DNA of 64,000 bases. Source: Helicobacter burdigaliensis (lineage in GTDB: Bacteria; Campylobacterota; Campylobacteria; Campylobacterales; Helicobacteraceae). The notes beneath the pieces are model-generated. The model was not told the DNA's origin. It was given only the letters and a program-made list of their open reading frames with translations, and searched no databases. Shown here in pieces: positions 17,346 to 26,119 of this stretch (position 1 is the stretch's first letter; each line of letters opens with the position of its first letter). Location: assembly GCF_003670295.1 (NCBI RefSeq), contig NZ_QXJG01000001.1:62001-126000 (forward strand), written 5' to 3'. The position numbers and the translations under genes were made by a program.

Positions 17346-17657
17346 CTAAATTCCTTTTAGGGGAAAATCGCCAAGATTGCCAAGCATACCCATAGCCATA
17401 CCCTTGCGATTAGTTTCTACGCTTTTATACATATCATTTAAAGCACTCATTAATAGAATCTGCATAGATTCTTTATCTTCTAAAAGACTATCATCAATGC
17501 TAATATCAATAATTTCTCCCTCTCCATTAGCACTCACGCTAATAAGCCCGCCACCGCTTTTTGCAGTGATTGTTTTTTGTTTATTCTCTTCTTGAGCAAC
17601 TTTTAGTTTTTCTTGTAAATCTCCTAGTGTTTTTGCAAGTTCTTGTGGGTCAAACAT
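17346..17657 (-). CDS. YbaB/EbfC family nucleoid-associated protein
   Basis: This 103-aa DNA-binding protein has the usual N-terminal coiled-coil ([15 protein letters not shown]), the short strand segment [20 protein letters not shown], and the C-terminal helix ending [14 protein letters not shown]. YbaB dimers bind curved DNA and influence nucleoid structure. It starts 8 bp inside the end of panD and ends directly before the PDZ gene. It is not next to dnaX/recR as in many bacteria; the panD-ybaB-PDZ order is, from memory, also found in H. pylori. Confidence 0.93.
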   Translation of the reverse strand: MFDPQELAKTLGDLQEKLKVAQEENKQKTITAKSGGGLISVSANGEGEIIDISIDDSLLEDKESMQILLMSALNDMYKSVETNRKGMAMGMLGNLGDFPLKGI

Positions 17658-18018
17658 TTTTTAAATCCTTTTTTATATGAATTATTTGATTGTTTTCATC
17701 TACTAATACAATCGTAGGGGCATAGTCTTCTAGCTCTTCTTTAGAGTATTGTGCATAAGCAATCACAATAATCTTATCGCCAATTTGCACTTTTCTAGCC
17801 GCTGCACCATTTAAGCACATATCTCCCTTTTTGCCCTCTATTACATAAGTAGAGAAGCGTTCGCCATTGTTGATATTTACAATATCTACTTGTTGCCCCT
17901 CATAGAGTTTGGCAGCTTCCATTAGCTCTTTATCAATAGTAATAGAGCCCACATAATTTAAATTTGCATCGCTTACAGATGCTCTATGAATTTTGCTATA
18001 AAGCATATTAAATTTCAA
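17650..18018 (-). CDS. panD: Aspartate 1-decarboxylase proenzyme
   Basis: PanD is a pyruvoyl enzyme that makes beta-alanine for pantothenate and CoA. The proenzyme self-cleaves between G24 and S25 ([10 protein letters not shown]), exactly the E. coli numbering, which supports the ATG at 18018 as start. [12 protein letters not shown] and [14 protein letters not shown] carry the catalytic Arg/Tyr and oxyanion residues. The length of 122 aa is standard. It overlaps ybaB by 8 bp and is separated from hypD by 55 bp, so it probably heads the long minus-strand run. Confidence 0.97.
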   Translation of the reverse strand: MKFNMLYSKIHRASVSDANLNYVGSITIDKELMEAAKLYEGQQVDIVNINNGERFSTYVIEGKKGDMCLNGAAARKVQIGDKIIVIAYAQYSKEELEDYAPTIVLVDENNQIIHIKKDLKNV

Positions 18019-18073
18019 AAGAATGCCTTTGTATGAATTTTTAAAATTTTAGCATATCTTATCCTAAAAAGCT

Positions 18074-19186
18074 TTAAAAATTAAAATCCCCATATTTATA
18101 GTAAGCTGCACATGCTCCCTCACTGCTTACCATACAGCTTCCAAGTGGGTTTTGTGGGTTGCAAGCTTTTTTAAAGAGTTTGCAATCATAGGGTTTTTTA
18201 GAGCCTTTTAGAATCTCTCCGCAAATGCAAAGTTTATGATCATTTTTAGGAGTATCTTTTAAGACATCTTGATAGATTTTTAGTGCATCAAATTCGCTAA
18301 ATTCATCTTTTAGTCTTAAAGAAGAATGTGCTATTTCGCCTAAGCCCCTCCAAGTGAAGCTATCTTCTAAGCAAAAATAACGCTCTACTAATTCTTGTGC
18401 TTTTTTGTTTCCCTCTTGTGTAACGCTTCTTGCATATTGTATCTCTACTTTGGGTTGTTTGGAAATCACTTGTTCTAAGATGGATATTAAGCTTTCTCCT
18501 ACATCTACTGGCTCAAAACCGCATACAACTACTGGAAGTTTGTATTTTTCTACAAAAGGAGTATAGATTTTAGCCCCTGTGATAACACTCACATGTGAGG
18601 GTGCTAAGAGAGCGTTGATTTGGTTGTCTTTAGAATCTAAAATTGCATGTAAAGGAGGAGGGACTAAAACATGATTGATTGCAAAAAGGAAATTTTTTAG
18701 CTTTAGTTTTATCACGCTTTGTAATAGGGCTGCACTCATAGGAGTAGTAGTTTCAAATCCTATTGCAAAATAAACAATCTTTTTATCAGGATTGTTTTGA
18801 GCGATTTTTAGTGCATCTAGTGGAGAATACACAAAAAAGATTTCTAAGCCTTCAGCCCTTGCTTGTTGTAATGAGCCTTGACTTCCTGGGACTTTTATCA
18901 TATCGCCTAAAGTTACTAAAATCACATCTTTTTGTTCTGCGATTTTTCTAGCATAATCGATTCTGCTTTTTGGCATAATGCAAACAGGACAGCCTGGTCC
19001 ATGCACAAATTCAATATTGCTAGGTAAAAGTTGTGGGAGGGCGTATTTCATAATCGTATGGGTATGTCCGCCACAAACTTCCATAATTTTCAAAGGATAG
19101 GGTAGTTTAGAGGAGAGTTTAGTAATGGCTTTAAAAAGAGATTGTATTTTTGTGCTATCTCTATAAATATCAATATAAGGATTCAT
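18074..19186 (-). CDS. hypD: Hydrogenase maturation protein HypD (Fe(CN)2CO assembly)
   Basis: HypD, with HypC, assembles the Fe(CN)2CO unit of [NiFe]-hydrogenase on a scaffold using its [4Fe-4S] cluster. The 370-aa protein shows the conserved CGGHTHTIMKYALPQLLP, the redox CxxC region FVHGPGCPVC, GFETTTP, and the C-terminal cysteine set (KLCICGEIL, CKLFKKAC, GSCMVSSEGAC) that binds the cluster. All key residues are present. The gene stands alone, transcribed divergently from pglB, with hypB, hypC and hypF outside the window. Confidence 0.97.
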   Translation of the reverse strand: MNPYIDIYRDSTKIQSLFKAITKLSSKLPYPLKIMEVCGGHTHTIMKYALPQLLPSNIEFVHGPGCPVCIMPKSRIDYARKIAEQKDVILVTLGDMIKVPGSQGSLQQARAEGLEIFFVYSPLDALKIAQNNPDKKIVYFAIGFETTTPMSAALLQSVIKLKLKNFLFAINHVLVPPPLHAILDSKDNQINALLAPSHVSVITGAKIYTPFVEKYKLPVVVCGFEPVDVGESLISILEQVISKQPKVEIQYARSVTQEGNKKAQELVERYFCLEDSFTWRGLGEIAHSSLRLKDEFSEFDALKIYQDVLKDTPKNDHKLCICGEILKGSKKPYDCKLFKKACNPQNPLGSCMVSSEGACAAYYKYGDFNF

Positions 19187-19262
19187 TGTCTTTCTTTATG
19201 ATAAATTTACATAAAGAATTTTAGCACAAAAAGCTAAAAAGGCTTTAAAGATAAGAGGTTCT

Positions 19263-21284
19263 ATGCAAAAAAGACAAATAAATTTTTTGATTTTAATGTT
19301 TGTGGTATATTTTTTAAGCATAGGGGTGCGTTTTGTTTATCTTTATAATATGCAAGATGAAATAAATACTTTTGCCAAAAGTAGCTTTATTTTAAACAAT
19401 CATGATGGATACTTTTATGCAGAGGGTGCTAGAGATTTATTAGAAGGGGTGAAAAATACGAGCCAAAGTCCAACAAATGAGATACTATCACTTCTTAGTG
19501 CATTTTTAACTTGGCTTTTGCCTTTTAATTTAGAAGCAGTAATCTTTTTTATGAGCGGAATTTTAGGGAGCTTGGTGGTATTTCCTTTGATGATTTTGAC
19601 TAAAAAGTTTGGGAATCTTGCTAGCGCACTTTGTGGGTTTTTTGGTGCAATTACAACAAGCTATTATAACCGCACAATTTTTGGTTATTTTGATACAGAT
19701 ATGTTGATTTTACCTTTTGCATTAGCAGTTTTTGCTCTTATTTATTTTGCTTTTTATTCTAAAAGTAAAATAAATCTTTTAGTTAATCTAGTCTTGATTT
19801 CTTTTGGATTGGCTTATTATCCCTCTTTGCGTTATATTTTTATAGGTTATTTTATATTGTTTGTCTTTTTTGTGTTTTTTTATAAAAAAGCTTATTTAAT
19901 GTTTTATGCTTTTTTTATGGGGATTGTTTTGTTATTTAGCATTTTTAAGTCCCCTTTTTATTGGGTATTTTTATTAATTTTTATAATTTTAAGTTATGTT
20001 TTAAAAGAAGAAATTTTTAAAAAAAGAGAATGGATTTTTTATCTTTTTTTCTTGTTTTTTATAGTGTTTGCAGGGATAAAGTTAGGAGAGAATGTTATAA
20101 ATAGTGCTTATATAAGTAAAGTAGATAATATACAAGGAGAGCTAAAATACTATGCTGCTATTAATACAATTTATGAAGTGTCTAATATTAATTTTAGTGA
20201 ATTTGTCTATCGTGTAAGTGGGGGGTATTTTGCATTTTTTTGTGGGATTTTAGGTTTTGCTTGGCTTTTGGTTAAAGATTTTAGGTTTGTGATTGGTTTG
20301 CCTTTGTTAGCTTTAGGGGTTTTTGCACTCATTGGAGGTATGCGTTATACTTTTTATGCTGTGCCTATTTTTGCATTAGGTGTAGGTGTTTTTATGGCTT
20401 TTATGCTAGAAAAGATTTGGTATTTTAAGGCTAGATTGCTTATTTTTATTCTTTTGGCATCTTTACTTTTGGTAAATAGTTTTAAACATATTATAAATTA
20501 TACTTATCCTTTTGTATTTACGCAAGAAGAAATAAATGTGTTACAAAAGATTCCACAAGTTAAAGGAGATTATGCACTAACTTGGTGGGATTATGGCTAT
20601 CCTGTGCGTTATTTTAGCAAGCTAGATACTTTTGTAGATGGTGGAAATAATACTGGAATGGAGAATTATCCTATTAGTTTTATTTTTATGAGCGAAGATG
20701 AGATTTTAAGTGCAAAACTTGCAAAAATGCTTTTAAATGGAGTGGATTTTAATAGATTTTTAGAGCAAAATAAGCTCTATACTCCAAAACTTCTTAAAAT
20801 TGCTTTGAGGGATAAAGAAGTAACTAGGCAAAATAATAAAAATTTATATATTATAGTTCCTTTAAGAATGCTAGAGATTATCAATGTAATTAGAAAATTT
20901 AGTGCAATGGATTTAAAAAATGGCACATTAGAAAAAGATAAATTTTTTCTTCTTAGCGCGCCAAAGAAGCAAGAATCGGGTTGGCTTAGCTTAAATAAAG
21001 ACATTTCTTTGCATTTAAAAAGTGGAAAAGTCAAGATTAAAAGCTTGAGAATGGAAGTTTTTTTAGAAAAGATTTTTTACCAAAAGGATAAAAAAGAATT
21101 ACAAATTTCTAAAGATAGTAGGCTTGCAGCGATTGTTTTAGAAGATGGTAGAATACTTTTGTGTGATAGTGATTATTTAAAAACTTTTTATTTTAGAGCG
21201 ATGTTTTATGAAGATCTTAATAAAGATTACTTTACACTTACACTTAAAAATGACAAAATAAAAGTATATAAACTAAATTTTTAA
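19263..21284 (+). CDS. pglB: N-oligosaccharyltransferase PglB (STT3 family)
   Basis: This is the bacterial STT3 enzyme that transfers a lipid-linked glycan en bloc to Asn in D/E-x-N-x-S/T sequons in the periplasm. The 673-aa protein has about 13 membrane helices up to residue 420 and a soluble C-terminal domain. Catalytic and metal residues are visible: D48 in [14 protein letters not shown], the DTD of GYFDTDML near 137, and the sequon-binding W441-W442-D443-Y444-G445. It is slightly shorter than C. jejuni PglB. Unlike in Campylobacter, no pgl sugar-synthesis or transferase genes surround it, resembling the dispersed pgl genes of H. pullorum. moaC follows after 8 bp. Confidence 0.95.
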   Translation: MQKRQINFLILMFVVYFLSIGVRFVYLYNMQDEINTFAKSSFILNNHDGYFYAEGARDLLEGVKNTSQSPTNEILSLLSAFLTWLLPFNLEAVIFFMSGILGSLVVFPLMILTKKFGNLASALCGFFGAITTSYYNRTIFGYFDTDMLILPFALAVFALIYFAFYSKSKINLLVNLVLISFGLAYYPSLRYIFIGYFILFVFFVFFYKKAYLMFYAFFMGIVLLFSIFKSPFYWVFLLIFIILSYVLKEEIFKKREWIFYLFFLFFIVFAGIKLGENVINSAYISKVDNIQGELKYYAAINTIYEVSNINFSEFVYRVSGGYFAFFCGILGFAWLLVKDFRFVIGLPLLALGVFALIGGMRYTFYAVPIFALGVGVFMAFMLEKIWYFKARLLIFILLASLLLVNSFKHIINYTYPFVFTQEEINVLQKIPQVKGDYALTWWDYGYPVRYFSKLDTFVDGGNNTGMENYPISFIFMSEDEILSAKLAKMLLNGVDFNRFLEQNKLYTPKLLKIALRDKEVTRQNNKNLYIIVPLRMLEIINVIRKFSAMDLKNGTLEKDKFFLLSAPKKQESGWLSLNKDISLHLKSGKVKIKSLRMEVFLEKIFYQKDKKELQISKDSRLAAIVLEDGRILLCDSDYLKTFYFRAMFYEDLNKDYFTLTLKNDKIKVYKLNF

Positions 21285-21292
21285 GGAGTATT

Positions 21293-21766
21293 ATGCAATT
21301 TACCCATTTAGATAGCAACAACAATCCCACAATGGTGGATGTCTCAGATAAGCAAATCACACAAAGAGAGGCATTAGCTAGAGGAAAAATCACTATGAGT
21401 AAGGAAGCTTTTTTGGCAATTATGGATAATAAGGTTAAAAAAGGTCCTGTATTACAAACAGCAATTATTGCAGCGATTATGGGAGCCAAAAAGACTTCAG
21501 AGCTTATTCCTATGTGCCATCCTTTATTTTTGAGTTCTGTAAAATGCGAGGTTGTAGAACTAGAAAAAGAAAATGCTTTTATTTTGGAGGTGAGGGTAAA
21601 AACAGATTCTAAAACAGGTGTAGAAATGGAAGCATTAATGGGTGTAAATATAGGGCTTTTGACAATTTATGATATGGTAAAAGCCATAGATAAAAGTATG
21701 GAACTAGGCGAGATTTATTTGGTACAAAAAAGTGGTGGAAAAAGTGGGGATTATTTAAGAGAATAA
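21293..21766 (+). CDS. moaC: Cyclic pyranopterin monophosphate synthase MoaC
   Basis: MoaC converts the MoaA product to cyclic pyranopterin monophosphate in molybdenum cofactor synthesis. The 157-aa protein begins [18 protein letters not shown] and contains [29 protein letters not shown] with the catalytic Asp, and the C-terminal QKSGGKSG lysine motif. The length is standard. GGAG precedes the ATG, which lies 8 bp after pglB, so it is probably cotranscribed with it despite an unrelated function. Its stop codon lies inside a perfect hairpin shared with mqo. Confidence 0.96.
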   Translation: MQFTHLDSNNNPTMVDVSDKQITQREALARGKITMSKEAFLAIMDNKVKKGPVLQTAIIAAIMGAKKTSELIPMCHPLFLSSVKCEVVELEKENAFILEVRVKTDSKTGVEMEALMGVNIGLLTIYDMVKAIDKSMELGEIYLVQKSGGKSGDYLRE

Positions 21767-21788
21767 ACTAGAATTAATCTAGTTTATT
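21762..21788. terminator. Bidirectional hairpin terminator between moaC and mqo
   Basis: AATAAACTAGA (21762-21772) and its exact reverse complement (21778-21788) flank a 5-nt loop, giving an 11-bp perfect stem. The stop codon of moaC sits in the left arm and that of mqo in the right arm, so the 17-bp convergent gap and both gene ends form one terminator. Confidence 0.7.
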
Positions 21789-23139
21789 CTAACCATTCAA
21801 GGCTTTCTTCATTGAGTTCTTCTTTGATTTTTTCATATTTAATATTTGCTTTTAGATAATCTACAATCTCTAACATATCCAAAAGTGCATTTTTCATACA
21901 GCTTGTAGCACCCGGGCTTGGTGTCATATTAAAAGTAATTCCTTTGTTGCTTTTAATTTTCTTTTCTCCAAGTTCTAGTTTCTTTTTGTTTTTATCTAAA
22001 ACTTGTGGTCTAATTCCACCAAAACCTTCTGCATAGGTGAGTTCATCTAGGCGGATTGAAGGGATAATCTTTTTAGCTTCTTCCCAAAAGTATTTTTTAC
22101 CAATACTTGGAATCTCATAAATAAAGTTTCTAAAGATATAATTTCTAATCTCACTATCACTTAATAAATCCCACATAATCTTAGTAGTGGCACTTCCAAA
22201 GCCAAATACTTTTAGAAAATCCATGGTTGTGCCACTTTTAAATCTTTCTAGTTTTGGTAGGGCTAAAGCAGTGGGTCCAAGCCTAGTTTTTCCTTGTGCG
22301 ACAACATCAGGATCGCCATGGATTGCAGCAAAAGGAAGTTTTGGATTTTGCACGGTATAAACTTTGCCTTGTAATTTGCTACCCGGGATAAAATAAAAAC
22401 TTCCTGAAACCGGAAGACAGCCTAAATCTAGTCCATAGCCCATATTTTGTGCTAAATAGAGTGAATGTGCCCCAGCATCTACAAGCACAAAAGAAGCACT
22501 AATAGGGGAGTTACCTTCTGATCTTATTGTGTAAGCTCCATCGCCTTGTTCTATAATATCTTTAACTTTATAGTTAAAAAGCACTTTGTGTTCGCCAAAA
22601 TTACTTTGTTCGATCATATGGTTTGCAACAGAATTAAAATTCATAGCACAAAAGCTTTTTCTCATACCAGAACCTACAACATTTTCAGGTCTATCGCTTC
22701 CATCCGCTAGTTTAATAACATTAGGTTCAATCTCTCTTAGAGTATCTTTAGTAAAAAATTCTAATTCAGGATAGATTTCTTTAAATTGTTCATGGCGTTG
22801 TTTTATAAATTCTACTTCTTTATCGCCTACACCTATTGCCATTTTTTGATATTCAAAAATGCTTTTATTTTGTAATTTATGATAAGAAGCATAAGAAGTT
22901 AAAAGCTTTGCAGCACGCGCCACTTTTTTAGCTTTTTCAAAAGTATAGTTTGTTTCAATATCACCTGAATGAATGGTTTGTGAGTTGTTATTTCCACTAG
23001 AGCTTAAAGTGGCAGGAGCATGGTATTTCTCTAGTAAAACCACTTTTTTAATATCTGTATAATGAGTAAGGGCATAAAACAAAGCACTACCAGAAATTCC
23101 AGCACCAATAATTGCGACATCATAATGATTTTTCATCAT
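21784..23139 (-). CDS. mqo: Malate:quinone oxidoreductase
   Basis: This FAD-dependent peripheral membrane enzyme oxidises malate to oxaloacetate and reduces the menaquinone pool; it replaces NAD-malate dehydrogenase in many helicobacters. The 451-aa protein opens with the FAD Rossmann motif DVAIIGAGISGSALFYAL and continues with SSSGNNNSQTIHSGDIETNYT, a strong Mqo signature. LGPTALALPKLERF and FNMTPSPGATSCMKNAL are the substrate and FAD C-terminal segments. GAGGAGA precedes the start. A promoter with two dyad elements lies about 90-130 nt upstream. Confidence 0.94.
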   Translation of the reverse strand: MMKNHYDVAIIGAGISGSALFYALTHYTDIKKVVLLEKYHAPATLSSSGNNNSQTIHSGDIETNYTFEKAKKVARAAKLLTSYASYHKLQNKSIFEYQKMAIGVGDKEVEFIKQRHEQFKEIYPELEFFTKDTLREIEPNVIKLADGSDRPENVVGSGMRKSFCAMNFNSVANHMIEQSNFGEHKVLFNYKVKDIIEQGDGAYTIRSEGNSPISASFVLVDAGAHSLYLAQNMGYGLDLGCLPVSGSFYFIPGSKLQGKVYTVQNPKLPFAAIHGDPDVVAQGKTRLGPTALALPKLERFKSGTTMDFLKVFGFGSATTKIMWDLLSDSEIRNYIFRNFIYEIPSIGKKYFWEEAKKIIPSIRLDELTYAEGFGGIRPQVLDKNKKKLELGEKKIKSNKGITFNMTPSPGATSCMKNALLDMLEIVDYLKANIKYEKIKEELNEESLEWLE

Positions 23140-23211
23140 CTATCTCCTCTTAAATTTAAGTAATTTTTCATAAAACTTAAATATCAAAGTTTTATATTTT
23201 TCTTAATTTTT

Positions 23212-23267
23212 TAATGTATTTGTATAAATTATACATTATTACTTACTTTAACTTTGCTAAGGTTAAA
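23212..23267 (-). promoter_or_regulatory. mqo promoter with two dyad-symmetric elements
   Basis: On the minus strand TATAAT (23228-23233) lies about 90 nt before the mqo ATG. It is embedded in an 8-bp inverted repeat, TAATGTAT/ATACATTA, spanning 23212-23238. A second near-perfect repeat (TTTAACTTT / AAGGTTAAA, 23247-23267) covers the -35 region. Overlap of both promoter elements with dyads suggests one or two repressor or activator sites. No known consensus was matched. Confidence 0.4.
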
Positions 23268-23312
23268 TAAAATTTTATGTTTTGGAAAATGATAAGATTT
23301 ATAAAACCCTTG

Positions 23313-24677
23313 CTAAAAAGCCTTTAAATCCTCTTTATTAAAAAGTATTTTCATACCATAAACCCTTTGTATTAGGAGGTTTTGCTGGGATATATTAGGA
23401 GAATCTTTACCAATATCTAAAGGAGTAATATGAATACCTCCTAAAATATATCGTCCTTCTTCTGTTTCATTTTGTAGCGTTTTTAGCCCCCAAATATCGT
23501 GCAAGACAAAAATCTTTCCCTCCTTGTGTCCTAAATAAAGCATAATATGTCCTTTCATGCCCAAAAAAGTTGCAAAAGGAATGGCATTTTTAATAATAAA
23601 ATCTGTTTTTTCTTTTTTGTTGAGTGTGGAGAGTTCAAAATAATTTAAATCCCCTTTGAAATCTTTTTGTCTTATTTGACTTTGTGAGTTTCGCAAAAGA
23701 TAAAAACCAAAATTTCCAAAAAGATCACGCAAAAGCATAGAACAATCACGATTAAAAAAGCTTCCACCCCAGCCATATTTTTCCCCTAAAAGTGGGTTTG
23801 CCAAATTGCTTAAAGAGTCTTTAGTAAAAGGAGTAGGGAATTTTGAAACGACTTTTGTTTTGAGCAAAATTTTATTAAAACTAGCATAGCCTCGTTTTGT
23901 GCGCGTGATGAATTGTGCTTCATAGAAGTCTTTTGTGCTACCTATAAGGGGTAAAAGCATACCAATGCGTCCAAAATCTAAAAATTCTCCTTGCTTTGTG
24001 TAAAGTGGCGTGTAATCTTTAGTAAATACTAAAAAATCCTTATAGCTTTGCAGAGTTTTTATTTGCTGATTATTTAAGATTGCAATATCTAGCACATTTA
24101 CCCAACCACTTACAAATCCACTTTGCACAAAAGCCCACGATTTATTTTTAGAATAATGTAAAATCGCTATGGGCGTGCCACTATAAATAGAAGAGTTTTG
24201 CCAATAATCAAATGGGAAGCCCTCTCCTGCAAGTTTTGGATTATGAAATTTTGGCTTATTTGTAGGTAAAACCCTTAAATTTGTAGTGCGCGTGATGATG
24301 GCAGGTTTGTTAAGTGAAGGGAATGTATCAAGGTTTGCTTCTTGCTTTAAGCTATCAATCCATTCTTTAGAATTTGGTAAAAGATTTTCTCCAAAACCTA
24401 AATTTTTATAGGCAAGTCTTAATCCAAAATCCACATCATTTTTACTTAAGGTTGTGGGCTTATTCCAAGGAGAAAAGAAATGCTCTAAATAATCCCTTTT
24501 AAGTTTTTTGCTATAAGTTTGCAAAAGGGTGAAATCTTTTGTGATAAAAGGTTTTAAATCCTGTTTTGGGAGAGTGATAGAGTGATTTTTAGGCTCTTTT
24601 GTAGCACAGCCTACTAGCAATAAAATTGCTAAAAGACTAACATAAGCAATTTTACCCAATCGTTTATTAAGATTCAT
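23313..24677 (-). CDS. Lipoprotein with SH3-like and NlpC/P60 peptidase domains
   Basis: This 454-aa secreted cell-wall hydrolase candidate has a lipoprotein signal (SLLAILLLVGC, lipobox Cys at 24). Residues about 30-120 resemble the N-terminal stabilising domain of this family, and SH3-like segments follow (TRTTNLRVLPTN near 130; WAFVQSGFVSGWV near 185). The NlpC/P60 domain begins near 290, with the catalytic Cys in YGWGGSFFNRDCSMLLRD and the His in MKGHIMLYLGH. Such enzymes cut D-Glu-diaminopimelate bonds in peptidoglycan. Its start overlaps the Spx-like gene by 4 bp. Confidence 0.85.
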   Translation of the reverse strand: MNLNKRLGKIAYVSLLAILLLVGCATKEPKNHSITLPKQDLKPFITKDFTLLQTYSKKLKRDYLEHFFSPWNKPTTLSKNDVDFGLRLAYKNLGFGENLLPNSKEWIDSLKQEANLDTFPSLNKPAIITRTTNLRVLPTNKPKFHNPKLAGEGFPFDYWQNSSIYSGTPIAILHYSKNKSWAFVQSGFVSGWVNVLDIAILNNQQIKTLQSYKDFLVFTKDYTPLYTKQGEFLDFGRIGMLLPLIGSTKDFYEAQFITRTKRGYASFNKILLKTKVVSKFPTPFTKDSLSNLANPLLGEKYGWGGSFFNRDCSMLLRDLFGNFGFYLLRNSQSQIRQKDFKGDLNYFELSTLNKKEKTDFIIKNAIPFATFLGMKGHIMLYLGHKEGKIFVLHDIWGLKTLQNETEEGRYILGGIHITPLDIGKDSPNISQQNLLIQRVYGMKILFNKEDLKAF

Positions 24678-25015
24678 AAAAGATTCTTTTTATAAAGCTC
24701 TTCGCTGAAGCCTACAAGAATCCCTTTGTTATATTCAATCACAGGACGCTTAATAAGCATAGGCTCTTTAAGTAAATATTCTTTGATACCTTTATCATCT
24801 AAGGAAAGTTCTTTTAAATTTAGCTTTTTATAAGTGGTTCCCTTTTTATTAAAAAGTTGTTCCAAAGTAGTGTTTTTTAGCCAAGATTCTAAAATTTCAC
24901 TTGTGGGTGTGCTTTTTTTAAAATCAATAAATTCATATTCTAAATTGTGCGTATTTAAAAAATTTAAAGCCTTTTTTACGCTACCGCAATTTTTAATACC
25001 ATATATTTTTATCAT
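24674..25015 (-). CDS. ArsC/Spx-family thioredoxin-fold protein
   Basis: This 113-aa protein has the ArsC-like fold: YGIKNCGSVKKALNFL at the N terminus carries the single cysteine (Cys11) in a C-x-S-V-K-K setting. A middle TTLEQLFNKKGTTYKKL and a C-terminal LIKRPVIEYNKGILVGF strand-turn follow. The RP motif with a cis-proline is diagnostic. Lacking other cysteines, it resembles the YffB/Spx branch of glutathione-linked or regulatory proteins more than true arsenate reductase. No ars genes are nearby. It lies between azlD (9 bp upstream) and the lipoprotein gene (4-bp overlap). Confidence 0.85.
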   Translation of the reverse strand: MIKIYGIKNCGSVKKALNFLNTHNLEYEFIDFKKSTPTSEILESWLKNTTLEQLFNKKGTTYKKLNLKELSLDDKGIKEYLLKEPMLIKRPVIEYNKGILVGFSEELYKKNLL

Positions 25016-25024
25016 TTTAACTCC

Positions 25025-25348
25025 TTAAAAAAATCTAATCATTACCATATAAAAAATAATTCCTGCAAATATACTCAAAACTGCATTTTTAAACCATAAA
25101 AAACATAAAGCAGAGCAAAGGATACCTAAAATTTCATAAATTCCATAAGATTCTTGCCAGTTTAGCCCACTTAGAGAATAAAATACTAAAAGAGTCATAA
25201 TTAAAAGTGGCATAGTATTTTGCAAATACTTTAAGTAATGGCTTGAAGAGTGTTTTTTAAGGATTAAAAAGGGTAAAAATCTCGTAAGTGCTGTGCCTAG
25301 TGTTGCAGCAATAATGGCTAAAAGAACATATAGGGTTTCATTATTCAT
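25025..25348 (-). CDS. azlD: AzlD-family branched-chain amino acid export subunit
   Basis: This 107-aa inner-membrane protein has four predicted helices (about 7-29, 42-62, 66-84 and 88-106) and the AzlD motif TALTRFLPFLILKK after helix 1. With the larger AzlC it forms a branched-chain amino-acid exporter of the YgaZ/YgaH type. It overlaps azlC by 8 bp and precedes the Spx-like gene by 9 bp. Substrate is inferred from the family, not shown here. Confidence 0.88.
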   Translation of the reverse strand: MNNETLYVLLAIIAATLGTALTRFLPFLILKKHSSSHYLKYLQNTMPLLIMTLLVFYSLSGLNWQESYGIYEILGILCSALCFLWFKNAVLSIFAGIIFYMVMIRFF

Positions 25349-26024
25349 AGCTAATCCACCTTTTAGCCAAAAGCAAAAAGATAATCCCCAAAAGAATAGA
25401 AAGAATCAAAAAATACTTACTAGGAAAGAATAAAAGCCCAAAGACTCCTATCAAAATACCCGCATAGAAAGGTATTTTGCTTTTTTGCTGATAAAGGAGC
25501 GAGAGGGTTAAAACGCTAAAAAGTGCTGTTAGGGTGAATTCTATGCCTTGTGGTTTAAAATTAAGATTTTTTCCTATAAAAACGCCTAACATACAACCAA
25601 CAATCCAATAAAAATGATTAAAAAGTGTAATAAAAAGATAAGATTTTTCTAGCTCTTTTTGGGTAAGTGTATGGCTTTCTTTGTTGGTTTTTAAGATTGC
25701 AAAAGTTTCATCGGTTAATCCAAATAAGATGTAATATTTACTTAAGCTAAAAGATTTTATGGTATCTAAAATAGAGAGTGAATAAAAAATATGGCGAATA
25801 TTTAAGAAAAATGAAGCAATTGCAATCTGAAAAAACCCAGCTTTTAAAGCAATAAGAGAAACCAATAAAAGCTGCCCCGCTCCTGCATAAACAAATAAAG
25901 CCATTAAAAGTGCATAAAACCAAGATAGATTAAGGTCAGTGGCAAATAATATCCCAAAAGTAGCCCCTAAGGATAAATAACCTATACACACAGGAAGCGT
26001 TTGCAAAAAGCTTTTAAAGAACAT
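25341..26024 (-). CDS. azlC: AzlC-family branched-chain amino acid permease
   Basis: This 227-aa polytopic protein has the AzlC hallmarks LPVCIGYLSLGATFGILFA near the N terminus, YAGAGQLLLVSL around 46-57, and FFLNIRHIFYSLS followed by GLTDETFA, all conserved in the YgaZ/AzlC exporter family. It is the large subunit of the pair with the downstream azlD, which it overlaps by 8 bp. The genes form an azlC-azlD-spx-like-lipoprotein unit on the minus strand, divergent from the glycosyltransferase gene. Confidence 0.92.
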   Translation of the reverse strand: MFFKSFLQTLPVCIGYLSLGATFGILFATDLNLSWFYALLMALFVYAGAGQLLLVSLIALKAGFFQIAIASFFLNIRHIFYSLSILDTIKSFSLSKYYILFGLTDETFAILKTNKESHTLTQKELEKSYLFITLFNHFYWIVGCMLGVFIGKNLNFKPQGIEFTLTALFSVLTLSLLYQQKSKIPFYAGILIGVFGLLFFPSKYFLILSILLGIIFLLLAKRWISYE

Positions 26025-26119
26025 TTAAATCCTTATAAGAATTTCAATACAAAGCCAAAATTATACCAAAATATGCTAAAATAAGCCTTTTATAAGTCTG
26101 TTTTGCAGGAATTAATAAA

